DNA of 64,000 bases from Streptomyces abyssalis (GTDB lineage Bacteria; Actinomycetota; Actinomycetes; Streptomycetales; Streptomycetaceae). This document shows, piece by piece, positions 44,036 to 52,284 of the stretch. The notes below the pieces were generated by a model, which ran no database searches, was not told where the DNA came from, and saw only the letters and a program-made list of their open reading frames with translations. Within the stretch, counting starts at the first letter, position 1; every line of letters starts with the position of its first letter. The position numbers were made by a program, and so were the translations under genes. The stretch covers positions 861,045 through 925,044 of the forward strand of contig NZ_LJGT01000041.1 of the NCBI RefSeq assembly GCF_001751365.1, read 5' to 3'.

Positions 44036-47000
44036 CTACCCTTTCTGGTCGTCGTTGCCGTGCTGCTGTCGCCGCTGCTCGATTTCCGCCTCGCGGGCCG
44101 CGCTGAACAGGTCGTCCCAGGGGTAATCATCTGCGCCCCAGTCCGTGTCGTCGCTTCTGAGCCTCTCCTCGCTCTTGAGGCCCTCCTCGTGTAGGCCCGT
44201 CAGAATCCCGTCGCCGTAGAGGGCCTCGATCGCCGCGTTCAAACGCGACTTGAAACCGGTGGGGTCCTCCGACAACTCGATGTAGCCCCACCTGCCGTAT
44301 GCACCGTGGTTGTTCACGGCCGCGCACCACATGCGCGCGGTCTCCGCCTTCATGGCCCGCTTGCCGGCCGATTTGCGGGAGCCCGATACCTCCACGATGA
44401 GGTGGCGCGCCTCGACGTCCTCCTCGTCGAGTGGCTTCAACCGGACGATGAAGTCAGGCAGGTACCGGTGCGTGCGCCCCGCGTACAGGTACGGGATCGC
44501 GAACTCCAGGTGGTCGTTCTTGACGTACGACTGCACGTTCTTGTTGCCGTCGAGCAGTGTCGCCAGGGTCTGCTCCCACGTGTTGCCGCCTATGCCGTCG
44601 AGGACCACATAATTCACCGGAGACTTGTCCGGGTCGGCCTCGTAGACCGCCTTGGTCGTGTAGAAGTCCACATCATCCGTGGAGCCCTCGGGCGCATAGC
44701 GCGCGAAGATGGGAAGCACCCTGGAGGAGTTGTTGCCCTCCTGGCGGTTCAGCGCGGCGAAGAACTGCTGGGCAGCCCGCTGCCGTTCTTCGGAGACCCG
44801 GGAGATGATCGCCAGACTTCGCCGGTTGTCCGTACCGACACAGTGGGTGGTCCACTCCTTCGCGAGCTGCACCAGGTTTGGGAACATCCACGGCTTGCGT
44901 CCCCGCGTCGGATCCTCAAGCAGTTCAAGGGCCAGTCCGGCCAGCTGGAAGGCGACCTGCTGAACGCGTACACCCCTGGCGTCGACCAGGGTGTGCCTGG
45001 CACTCTCACCGACGAAGCCTTCCACATCGGCCCTTGTCGCGACGCCCTGGTTCACCTCGAACGGTTCCGCATGCGTGAAGTCCGCGTAGAACCGTGCCTC
45101 TTCGATCTCTACGCGGTACCCCTCCAGACGCGGGAAGGTGATGCGCAGCTCGTCCCGGTCCCTCATGGAGCGGACGTGCTTTGGCTCCGGTCTCGGCTTG
45201 GACTTCAGCTCTCTATTCGGGTCGGTCTGGATGAACTGGAACGGGATGCCGTACACGTCTGCGTATTCGGGCTCGAGCAGCCCCTCGTCATTCACGGCGT
45301 ACGAGATACGGCGCAAACCTCGGCCCACGACCTGCTCGCACAACAGGTGACTGCCGAAGGCACGGACCCCCAGAATGTGGGTGACCGTGTTGGCGTCCCA
45401 GCCCTCCGTCAGCATGGACACGGAGACGACACAGCGCACGTCCTGCCCGAGCTTGCCTTTCTTGCCGACGGTGTTCAGGACCTCGCGCAGCAGGTCAGCG
45501 TCCGTCAGCGCCTCCACGTCCCGGTCCGGGAACCGGGTGCGGTATTCCTCTTTGAACGCTTCCAGCTCCTCGGCCGCCGCGGCCTTGAACTGGGCGTCCA
45601 ACTGCGAGTTGTCGGACTCCAGCTGCGCCGAGTCGACCAGGATGGTACGCGGCACCGGGTAACGGCGGCCTGTCTCGTCGTAGTTGGAGAAGTGCGGCAG
45701 CATGCCACGCTTCCCCTGGCCGTCCCCGCCCGGCGGTTCGTGCCCGGCAATCTGGTCGTACACCCACTTCGACACGGTCGTGTTGTTGCAGACGACGATG
45801 AACACCGGGGGGGTGGAGCCGGTACCTCGGGTCTCTTCCTGCCATCGCGCGAAGGCTTGCGTGTAGTTCCGGTACAGGCTGTGGGCAGCTCCGTCCAGGA
45901 CACCGGGCAGCGACTTGCCTGCGAGCGTCTCCGGTTTCTGGGAGCGCTTGGGCATCTCGTCCCTGATGTGCTCCCACAGGTTCAGATAGGAGACGTCCTT
46001 GTGCTCCGCGTCGTCGTCCACCGGAACGCGCGGGATCTTGACCAGGCCCGACTCGATGGCGTCCAGGAGTCCGAAGTCACTCACCACCCATGGGAAGAGC
46101 GTGCCCTCCGGGTAACCCGAACCGTTCAGGTAGAAGGGGGTGGCGGAGAGGTCGTAGACCGTCTTGATGCCGGTCTTGCGCATGACGTGGTTCAGGCCGT
46201 CGAACCACTGGCGCGCGTGATTGTTCTCCTCTTCGGCCTGCTTCTTCTCCTCACCCTTCAGGTCCTCGACGGTAAGGGCCCCCTCCAGGGCAGCGCCGCG
46301 GGTCTGGTAGCAGTGGTGCGCCTCATCGTTGAAGACGATGATCTCGCCCTTGCTTCCGCCCAGATCACGCAGCACCCGGTTGACCATCATGTCGGGCGTC
46401 TCGACGAAGGGGTCGTCCTTCGACCTGGCCAGCAGCAGTTTCTTGGTTTTTGAAGCGAGCCCCTGACCTTCCCGCGTCGTCCTGAGCATGAACGCGTGGT
46501 AGTTGGTGATCGCCACCTGCGCCTGGCCGAGCGCACCCCACAGGTCCGCAGGGACAACGTCCCGCTCCTTGTAGTAGTTGTTCGGGTCGGAGGGCATCAG
46601 CACGCGCAGCCGGTCCCGGATGGTGATGCCGGGAGCGACCAGGAGGAAGCGCTTGGCGAATCGAGGGTCCTGCGGGCTGGCGACCTTGTTGAGGGTGTTC
46701 CAGGCGATCAGCATCGCCATCACGACGGTCTTCCCCGAACCCGTCGCCATCTTCAAAGCCACCCGGGGCAGTCCTGCGTTGTGCTCCTGGTTGGCCTCTT
46801 CCAGGTGGCCCCTTATCCAGGCTCTGCCAAGCTTCGTGCCCACCTCCGTCAGGTAGACGGCGGTCTCCACCGCTTCCACCTGAGCGAAGAAGAGCTTCCG
46901 CTCCCGGGTCGGGTCGGTCCAGTACTCCAGGAGACGGCGGGTCGTGGGCGTGATGTTGGGGTATCCCGCCTTGCGCCAGCGGGAGACCTCGCTGCGGATG

Positions 47001-47239
47001 TTGCCGATGACGTCCTGGCCTTTACGCTCCTCCAGGATGCCGTCGAAGGACAGCTCGTGCTGGACGCCGGCGGACGTCTTACGTCCCTTCCTGGCGCGCG
47101 GGACGGGCATCCAGGTTTCGCTCGGGCGACGGCCGGGAGCCTTGTCACCTGTTGGCTGTCCCCGCTCATCCAGTTCCCAGTGCTCGGCCGGCTCTTTGTA
47201 CGGCGAGTTGATGATCGGGTTCTCGATCACTGCTGCCAT
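44036..47239 (-). CDS. Type III-like Res restriction subunit (SF2 translocase/nuclease)
   Basis: 1067 residues. The opening MAAVIENPIINSPYKEPAEH is typical of this Res group. SF2 motifs: Walker A MATGSGKTVV with K170, DEAH at 305-308 in FNDEAHHC, SATPF, and motif VI region QVVGRGLRR. A PD-(D/E)XK-like C-terminus is seen as YLPDFIVRLKP (D929) and HLIVEVSG, but the usual lysine of the ExK element is Ser here; nearby lysines might substitute. It should translocate or cut DNA lacking Mod methylation. It is the first gene of the minus-strand defence block. Confidence 0.88.
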   Translation of the reverse strand: MAAVIENPIINSPYKEPAEHWELDERGQPTGDKAPGRRPSETWMPVPRARKGRKTSAGVQHELSFDGILEERKGQDVIGNIRSEVSRWRKAGYPNITPTTRRLLEYWTDPTRERKLFFAQVEAVETAVYLTEVGTKLGRAWIRGHLEEANQEHNAGLPRVALKMATGSGKTVVMAMLIAWNTLNKVASPQDPRFAKRFLLVAPGITIRDRLRVLMPSDPNNYYKERDVVPADLWGALGQAQVAITNYHAFMLRTTREGQGLASKTKKLLLARSKDDPFVETPDMMVNRVLRDLGGSKGEIIVFNDEAHHCYQTRGAALEGALTVEDLKGEEKKQAEEENNHARQWFDGLNHVMRKTGIKTVYDLSATPFYLNGSGYPEGTLFPWVVSDFGLLDAIESGLVKIPRVPVDDDAEHKDVSYLNLWEHIRDEMPKRSQKPETLAGKSLPGVLDGAAHSLYRNYTQAFARWQEETRGTGSTPPVFIVVCNNTTVSKWVYDQIAGHEPPGGDGQGKRGMLPHFSNYDETGRRYPVPRTILVDSAQLESDNSQLDAQFKAAAAEELEAFKEEYRTRFPDRDVEALTDADLLREVLNTVGKKGKLGQDVRCVVSVSMLTEGWDANTVTHILGVRAFGSHLLCEQVVGRGLRRISYAVNDEGLLEPEYADVYGIPFQFIQTDPNRELKSKPRPEPKHVRSMRDRDELRITFPRLEGYRVEIEEARFYADFTHAEPFEVNQGVATRADVEGFVGESARHTLVDARGVRVQQVAFQLAGLALELLEDPTRGRKPWMFPNLVQLAKEWTTHCVGTDNRRSLAIISRVSEERQRAAQQFFAALNRQEGNNSSRVLPIFARYAPEGSTDDVDFYTTKAVYEADPDKSPVNYVVLDGIGGNTWEQTLATLLDGNKNVQSYVKNDHLEFAIPYLYAGRTHRYLPDFIVRLKPLDEEDVEARHLIVEVSGSRKSAGKRAMKAETARMWCAAVNNHGAYGRWGYIELSEDPTGFKSRLNAAIEALYGDGILTGLHEEGLKSEERLRSDDTDWGADDYPWDDLFSAAREAEIEQRRQQHGNDDQKG

Positions 47240-47511
47240 GGCTTAGTTATCTCCCTCACGCCTCATCAGCGTGGACCGTACAGCCTGCAAGGGCAATTAC
47301 CCCATTCGTGCCATGAGTACGCTGCCCGCAGACCCTGTGCTCCTCCCGCATGGCTGCCAAACTGGCTCCGTAACGCCGTGGAGCCGACCGGCGCCCCTGC
47401 CAGCACTTTCCTCCAACCCAAGCTGTCACTTCGGCCGCGCTACTGGCGGAGCCGGGGAGCGCGCGGCGAGCGTAGCGAGCCCTTGAAGACGTGGAGAAGG
47501 TTTGAGCCAGG

Positions 47512-48273
47512 TCAGGGCTGCATGTCGTAGATGAGGTCCAAGTCGCTGCCCGGCAAGTGAAGTTCTTCGAGTGCCAGGGGGCGGCTGTCGTTGCCGGTTG
47601 CGACGCGGAGGAGTTGGAAGACCGGCACCCCTTCTCCGAGGTGTAGTGCTTTCGCCTGGTCCGGTAGGGGCATCCGCGTCCGCACGTGCTCTGTGAAGGT
47701 GAGTTCGTGCCCCAGCTCGGCCAAGGCGGAGAAGAGCGCTGGAGCTGGGGGCGGTGCCTTCTCCTCGTACTTAGTGCCGGCCAGAACCGAGAACGGCACG
47801 TAGGTGCGGTGGAGTTGACGCAGGCGACCGGCGTCGGCGGTCTGCAACACGTCGTACGTGAACATCGGCTCGCCCGGCGGGATGCGAAGCAGTTCGGCGA
47901 GTGCGAGGGGGGCGTCCGTGCGGGTCGCGGTCGGCGTCTCTACGTCCGTCCAGCTGATGCCGTCTGCGTCGACGTACTGTCCGTCGGCCGTACGGCGCAC
48001 TCCGCGGGGACGGGTGAGGCTCGGCCGGCTGTGAAGCGATCGGACGAACGCGCCTCGGCCCGCCATGACTTCCACGAGCCCTGATGCCCGGAGTTCTGCG
48101 ATGCCTTGCCGCACGGTCGGTCGCGTGACCTTGAACAGCTCCGCGAGCTTGTCCTCCGAGGGGACAGGGCGGCCTTCCGGGAACGTGCCGTTGAGGATGC
48201 CCTCGCGCAAGTAGTCAGCAATCGCGCGGTACTTGGGCTGTGGCTCCTGCTCGCTGCGCTTCTTCGTCGGCAT
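47512..48273 (-). CDS. GntR/HutC-family repressor of the AICE (KorSA-like)
   Basis: 253 residues. The winged HTH is KYRAIADYLREGILNGTFPE, PSEDKLAELFKVTRPTVRQG; the UTRA ligand domain follows (LLRIPPGEPMFTYDVLQTAD, LALEELHLPGSDLDLIYDM). pSAM2 KorSA, of this type, represses the replication and activator genes. It is divergent from the transfer operon, with two palindromic operators between. Confidence 0.88.
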   Translation of the reverse strand: MPTKKRSEQEPQPKYRAIADYLREGILNGTFPEGRPVPSEDKLAELFKVTRPTVRQGIAELRASGLVEVMAGRGAFVRSLHSRPSLTRPRGVRRTADGQYVDADGISWTDVETPTATRTDAPLALAELLRIPPGEPMFTYDVLQTADAGRLRQLHRTYVPFSVLAGTKYEEKAPPPAPALFSALAELGHELTFTEHVRTRMPLPDQAKALHLGEGVPVFQLLRVATGNDSRPLALEELHLPGSDLDLIYDMQP

Positions 48274-48332
48274 CCCGGCTCCGTTAGATGACTGGTTCGT
48301 CAGCGGGTACAGCGTCTCTCACTTCATGTTGG

Positions 48333-48388
48333 TTGACAACCCGTACTACGGGTGGGCACTCTGTCTGTGCCGCACCCGTACTACGGGT
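48333..48388 (+). promoter_or_regulatory. Promoter with two 15-bp palindromic operators
   Basis: Identical perfect palindromes ACCCGTACTACGGGT at 48339-48353 and 48374-48388, 35 bp centre to centre. A TTGACA -35 box at 48333-48338 is immediately followed by the first palindrome, which fills the spacer, with a weak -10 (CACTCT) near 48357. GntR-bound operators here would block transcription of the transfer/replication operon and may autoregulate the repressor. Confidence 0.82.
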
Positions 48389-48443
48389 TGTAAAGCACTT
48401 CGAAGGAAGGGCCTTCGGAGGCAACTGACATGGAGGTCAAGTA

Positions 48444-48788
48444 GTGGCAGTCCTGCCGATAGATACGGCGAAGTACACAGGGATCATCTGCGCTGTCCCG
48501 CCCGCCCCGCGCATCGCGGACCGGGAGACGGGACGCGTGCGGGTGGACCGCGACACGGGCAAGACCGTCTACCAGGTCGGTCTGTGCCTGATGTCGGCCA
48601 CGTCCGCCGACGTGGTCAACGTCAGTGTTCCCGGCGAGCCCGCCGGGGTGCAGAACGGCGTCCCGGTCCAGGTCCGCGACCTGGTCGCGGTGCCATGGGA
48701 GAACGAGGGGCGGCACGGCGTCGCCTACCGCGCCGCCGAGATCAAGCCCCTTGCGGCTACCCCCAGCAGTAAGGGGGCCAGCCAGTGA
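48444..48788 (+). CDS. Small conserved AICE protein, first gene of transfer operon
   Basis: 114 residues from GTG 48444, with GGAGG at about 48433. PIDTAKYTGIICAVPPAPRI, GKTVYQVGLCLM, then NGVPVQVRDLVAVPWENEGR and HGVAYRA. It looks like a beta-rich OB-type fold and is common in AICEs upstream of the FtsK-like gene; possibly a single-stranded DNA-binding or regulatory protein. Unproven. Confidence 0.72.
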   Translation: MAVLPIDTAKYTGIICAVPPAPRIADRETGRVRVDRDTGKTVYQVGLCLMSATSADVVNVSVPGEPAGVQNGVPVQVRDLVAVPWENEGRHGVAYRAAEIKPLAATPSSKGASQ

Positions 48789-50161
48789 TCCATTCGGCAA
48801 CCGCTTCGACTCACTCGGCCGGTACCGGCTGGTCGAGTGGGGTGCTGGTGGTCGCCGCCGCGCTTGCGTCGGGCCTGGTCATCGCGGGCCCGGCCCTGCG
48901 CCGGCACTACCCGGTGGTCTGGTGGGTGTGCATCGGTTTCCCCGCCGCGTGCATACGCATCGTACGGACTTGGCGCCCGCTGATGGCCGGATGTGGCTTG
49001 GCGATCAGCCGTAGGGCAGCGCTTACGGTGGTCTCCGGGCTTGTCGGCAACGGTGCTCCGCCGCCTCAACCGCGCGTACCGCGACGGGGGTTGGTGCTTC
49101 CCACTCGCGACGGCTTCCGCCTCCTCATACGAATGCTGCCCGGTCAGGTGCCGGAGGACTTCGTCAAGGCGGCTCCGGCGATGGCGCATGACTGGGAGGT
49201 TCATGCGGTCCGGGTGAGCACCTGGCGGCCGGGCGTTGTACGGGTCCTTGCTTCGGCCACTGATCCGTTGAAGGAGCCGCGCGTACCGAGGCAGCGGACT
49301 CCTGGACGACTGCTACGAGTCACCGTCGGCGTTCTGGAGACCGGAGCGCAGTGGGTGATTGACCTTCGGCAGGTGCCGCACTGGCTGATCGTGGGTGCGA
49401 CTCGTTCCGGCAAGTCGACACTCATCAACGCTCTGGTCGCGGGTCTCTCGCCACAGCGAGTGGCGCTGGTCGGTATCGACTGCAAGGGCGGGATGGAGCT
49501 TTCGCTCTACGAGCCCCGGCTGTCAGCGCTGGCGACCAACCGCGGGCAAGCAGTGAAGCTGCTCCGTGCGCTGGTCGACCTGACCTTGGACCGGATGACG
49601 GTCTGCCGCGAAGCTCGCGTGCGGAATGTGTGGGGACTCCCGGAGAAGCAGCGTCCGGTCCCGGTCGTGGTCATCGTCGACGAGCTGGCAGAGCTGTTCC
49701 TCGTCGCCAGTCGGGGCGAGAAGGACGAAGCGCAGGCAGCGGCAACGGCGCTCATCCGGCTTGCGCAACTCGGCGCCGCACTCGGGGTGTTCCTCGTCGT
49801 GGCGGGGCAACGGGTCGGCTCCGACCTCGGGCCCGGCGTGACCGCGCTGAGGGCACAACTCGGCGGCCGGATATGTCACCGCGTGGCCGACCCGGGCACG
49901 GCAGAGATGGCTCTCGGCGATCTCAACCCGGACGCCCTGCATGCGGCTCAGTCCATCACTCCCGAACAAGCGGGCACGGCCGTCCTCGCCTCGGCGGACG
50001 GGTGGGATCGCGCACGATCCCATCTGGTCCCGGAGACGGAGGCAGAAGCCATCGCGGCCGAGTGCGCCCATCTGACGCCGCATGTACCGGAGTTGGCGGA
50101 AGCCATCGGCGCTCCGACCGGCCCGTCCCTGCACATCGAACGACTCGACAGCGACGAATGA
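48785..50161 (+). CDS. FtsK/SpoIIIE-type conjugative DNA translocase (TraB/TraSA-like)
   Basis: 458 residues from GTG 48785, overlapping the previous stop. Two N-terminal helices (VLVVAAALASGLVIAGP, WWVCIGFPAACIRIV) precede the motor: Walker A GATRSGKST with K210, Walker B VPVVVIVDELAEL, and LGAALGVFLVVAGQR. Actinomycete AICEs transfer as double-stranded DNA through this single protein, which recognises clt sites. None were identified here by eye. Confidence 0.9.
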   Translation: MIHSATASTHSAGTGWSSGVLVVAAALASGLVIAGPALRRHYPVVWWVCIGFPAACIRIVRTWRPLMAGCGLAISRRAALTVVSGLVGNGAPPPQPRVPRRGLVLPTRDGFRLLIRMLPGQVPEDFVKAAPAMAHDWEVHAVRVSTWRPGVVRVLASATDPLKEPRVPRQRTPGRLLRVTVGVLETGAQWVIDLRQVPHWLIVGATRSGKSTLINALVAGLSPQRVALVGIDCKGGMELSLYEPRLSALATNRGQAVKLLRALVDLTLDRMTVCREARVRNVWGLPEKQRPVPVVVIVDELAELFLVASRGEKDEAQAAATALIRLAQLGAALGVFLVVAGQRVGSDLGPGVTALRAQLGGRICHRVADPGTAEMALGDLNPDALHAAQSITPEQAGTAVLASADGWDRARSHLVPETEAEAIAAECAHLTPHVPELAEAIGAPTGPSLHIERLDSDE

Positions 50162-50173
50162 GAGGGGAAGCCC

Positions 50174-50368
50174 GTGCTCGTAACGATGTCAGGTGCGCTG
50201 CTGCTCGGCCTGCTGATCGCACTTCTGATCCGTGTCCGCTACTTGCGGTGGCTCGAAGTCCTGCTCTGTTCGGTTTTCGGCTTCCTGCTCGCGAAGAGCG
50301 CCGCGGCGCCAGTCGTACAGACCGTGATCGAGGGCGTCGGCGGATTCCTCGGCCAACTCCAGTTCTGA
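50174..50368 (+). CDS. Small membrane protein of the AICE
   Basis: 64 residues, GTG start after GAGGGGAAG. Two hydrophobic helices (ALLLGLLIALLIRVRYLRW and VLLCSVFGFLLAKSA) and an amphipathic end. Possibly a plasmid-spread (Spd-like) protein by position between TraB and Rep; function unproven. Confidence 0.65.
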   Translation: MLVTMSGALLLGLLIALLIRVRYLRWLEVLLCSVFGFLLAKSAAAPVVQTVIEGVGGFLGQLQF

Positions 50369-50388
50369 CCGGACCTCCGGAGGCGGTC

Positions 50389-50751
50389 ATGACCTACCTG
50401 CTCACTTGCCAAGCGGGCTCCCGACGGGGCGCGAAGTCGCCAAACCCGACCCCGTCAGGGCCCTACTCCATCCACCTCATGAACAGCGAAAGGAGCAGCC
50501 TCACCTTGACCAATGCGCATCGATCGCGCAAATCGCCGCGCCCCTGGTGCGAACTGAGAGATGACGAGCGGCAGGCCTGTGCCGGACGGGAACAGGTCGT
50601 CCTCGTCGGCACCGACGACAACGAGCGCTGGACGTGTCCCGAGCACGCCGCCGCTCTATGGCTGACCGAGCCGACTCTGCGCTTCTCGGCCAAGTCCCGA
50701 CAGCAGGCCATCGCGGAAGCGATGCGGCACGCCTTCGGAGGTGGCCGATGA
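50389..50751 (+). CDS. Small Cys-containing AICE protein
   Basis: 120 residues; the ATG follows GGAGG at 50379. The C-terminal 70 residues (PWCELRDDERQACAGREQVV, DNERWTCPEHAAALW) contain spaced Cys/His that could bind zinc. ATG at 50479 is an alternative. It overlaps the Rep start by ATGA, so the two are coupled. Confidence 0.65.
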   Translation: MTYLLTCQAGSRRGAKSPNPTPSGPYSIHLMNSERSSLTLTNAHRSRKSPRPWCELRDDERQACAGREQVVLVGTDDNERWTCPEHAAALWLTEPTLRFSAKSRQQAIAEAMRHAFGGGR

Positions 50752-52097
50752 CCACTCACCAGGTGGCCAACCTGCTCGACCGTGCCACCCGACCCGACTT
50801 CGACGCATGGCGCCGACGCATCGTCCGGCTCGGCGGATGCACGAACCCTGTGCACCTCGTCGGCCGGTCGGTACTCGTCGATACGGCAACCGGGGAAGCA
50901 CTGCACGAAGTCGGTCTGGACGGCGCCGACGGTCGGCTGATGACGGCTTGCGGCAACCGCCGAGCCACTGTGTGCCCCACCTGCTCACGCGTCTACCGCG
51001 CGGACACATATCAACTGATCCGTGCGGGGCTGACGGGTGGGAAGGACGTGCCGAAAGAAGTGGACGCGCACCCGCGGGTGTTCGCCACTCTGACGGCTCC
51101 CGGCTTCGGCCCCGTCCACACTCGCCGTGAGCGGGGCGGTCGGCGTCTGGCCTGTCGTCCCCGCCGGTCGGGGGAGACGTGCCGACACGGGGCCGGCGTC
51201 GGCTGTTATCTCCGGCATGCGGAGCATGATCCGCAGCTCGGCGAACCGCTCTGCGCTCGTTGCTACGACTATGCGGGCGCCGTGCTGTGGCAGGCGCAGG
51301 CGGGGGAGTTGTGGCACCGCTTCACGCTGGAGCTGCGTAGGGAACTGGCCCGCATGGTCGGGTTGTCCCGTACGGGCTTCGTGAACTCGGCTCGACTCTC
51401 GTACGCCAAAGTCGCGGAGTATCAACGGCGCGGACTCGTCCACTTCCACGCCCTGATCCGCCTCGACGGTCCGGAGGGGCCGGAGATGGGTCCGCCCGTG
51501 TGGGCGACAACGGATCTGCTCTCGGCGGCAGTTCCGCAAGCCGTCGAACGCGTCAGAGTTCTGGCAGTCGGGTCGGACGTCGTAGGCCGACGACTGCTGC
51601 GCTTCGGACCGCAGGTCGACGTACAACCCGTGACGTCCGCCGACATCCGCGGCCTGTCGTCCGCTGCCGTTGCTGCCTACATCGCCAAGTACGCGACGAA
51701 GGGAGCCGAGAGCGCCGGCGCCGTAGACCGACGCATCTACCGGTCCGCCGACCTGGCGGAGCTACCCGTGCGGGACCACACACTGCGCATGATCGGCACG
51801 TGTTGGTGGCTCGGCGGCCTAGAGCCCTTCGAGCCGCTTCGGCTGCGCCGCTGGGCGCACATGCTCGGCTACCGGGGCCACTTCTCGACCAAATCCCGGC
51901 GCTACTCAACGACGTTGACTGCGCTGCGCGATGCCCGCACCAAGCATCGCGCGGAGGAACATCGGCAGAGGCTTGGTCTGACCGATCGCTCGACCGCTCT
52001 CGTCGGCGACTGGCGCTACGCCGGTCGCGGCTACAGCGCGGAAGCTGCCCTCATCGCTGCTTCGGTACGTGAGGGGCGTGGCGGACATGGCGCGTAG
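50748..52097 (+). CDS. repSA: Replication initiator protein (RepSA-like, rolling circle)
   Basis: 449 residues from ATG 50748. It has a zinc-binding Cys/His region (CGNRRATVCPTCSRVYRADT, CYLRHAEHDPQLGEPLCARC), a HUH-type metal motif H232FH234AL in RGLVHFHALIRLDG, and YIAKYATKG as candidate nicking tyrosines. This matches the pSAM2 RepSA group. It would nick the origin and allow the excised circle to replicate. Confidence 0.9.
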   Translation: MTTHQVANLLDRATRPDFDAWRRRIVRLGGCTNPVHLVGRSVLVDTATGEALHEVGLDGADGRLMTACGNRRATVCPTCSRVYRADTYQLIRAGLTGGKDVPKEVDAHPRVFATLTAPGFGPVHTRRERGGRRLACRPRRSGETCRHGAGVGCYLRHAEHDPQLGEPLCARCYDYAGAVLWQAQAGELWHRFTLELRRELARMVGLSRTGFVNSARLSYAKVAEYQRRGLVHFHALIRLDGPEGPEMGPPVWATTDLLSAAVPQAVERVRVLAVGSDVVGRRLLRFGPQVDVQPVTSADIRGLSSAAVAAYIAKYATKGAESAGAVDRRIYRSADLAELPVRDHTLRMIGTCWWLGGLEPFEPLRLRRWAHMLGYRGHFSTKSRRYSTTLTALRDARTKHRAEEHRQRLGLTDRSTALVGDWRYAGRGYSAEAALIAASVREGRGGHGA

Positions 52098-52284
52098 TCG
52101 AAGCGAACTCCTCACGGTCCCGGAGGTCCTGAACGAGCTGGGCGGAGTGTCGCGGCGCACCTTCTACCGCTGGCGTGAACTGCGTATCGCTCCGCGCTGC
52201 ATACGGCTGCCCAACGGCGAACTTCGCGTCCGACGCGATGCGCTGGACGACTGGCTTCAGGACAGGGCGGAGGGAGCCGTATGA
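52087..52284 (+). CDS. xis: Excisionase (MerR-like HTH, Xis)
   Basis: 65 residues from ATG 52087, overlapping Rep. ELLTVPEVLNELGGVSRRTF and YRWRELRIAPRCIRLPNGEL then DALDDWL form the helix-turn-helix fold of AlpA/Xis proteins. It overlaps the integrase start by ATGA, the usual xis-int arrangement. Confidence 0.88.
   Translation: MARSRSELLTVPEVLNELGGVSRRTFYRWRELRIAPRCIRLPNGELRVRRDALDDWLQDRAEGAV

Noticed and set aside
44306..46453. 715-residue forward frame opposite Res
   Set aside because: Antisense to the Res ATPase motifs; composition dominated by Val/Gly/Arg from reverse-complement codons.
48385..48405. Short 16S rRNA-like string (GGGTTGTAAAGCACTTC)
   Set aside because: Only about 17 bases match a conserved 16S segment and the flanks do not; it overlaps the operator region, so it is taken as coincidence.
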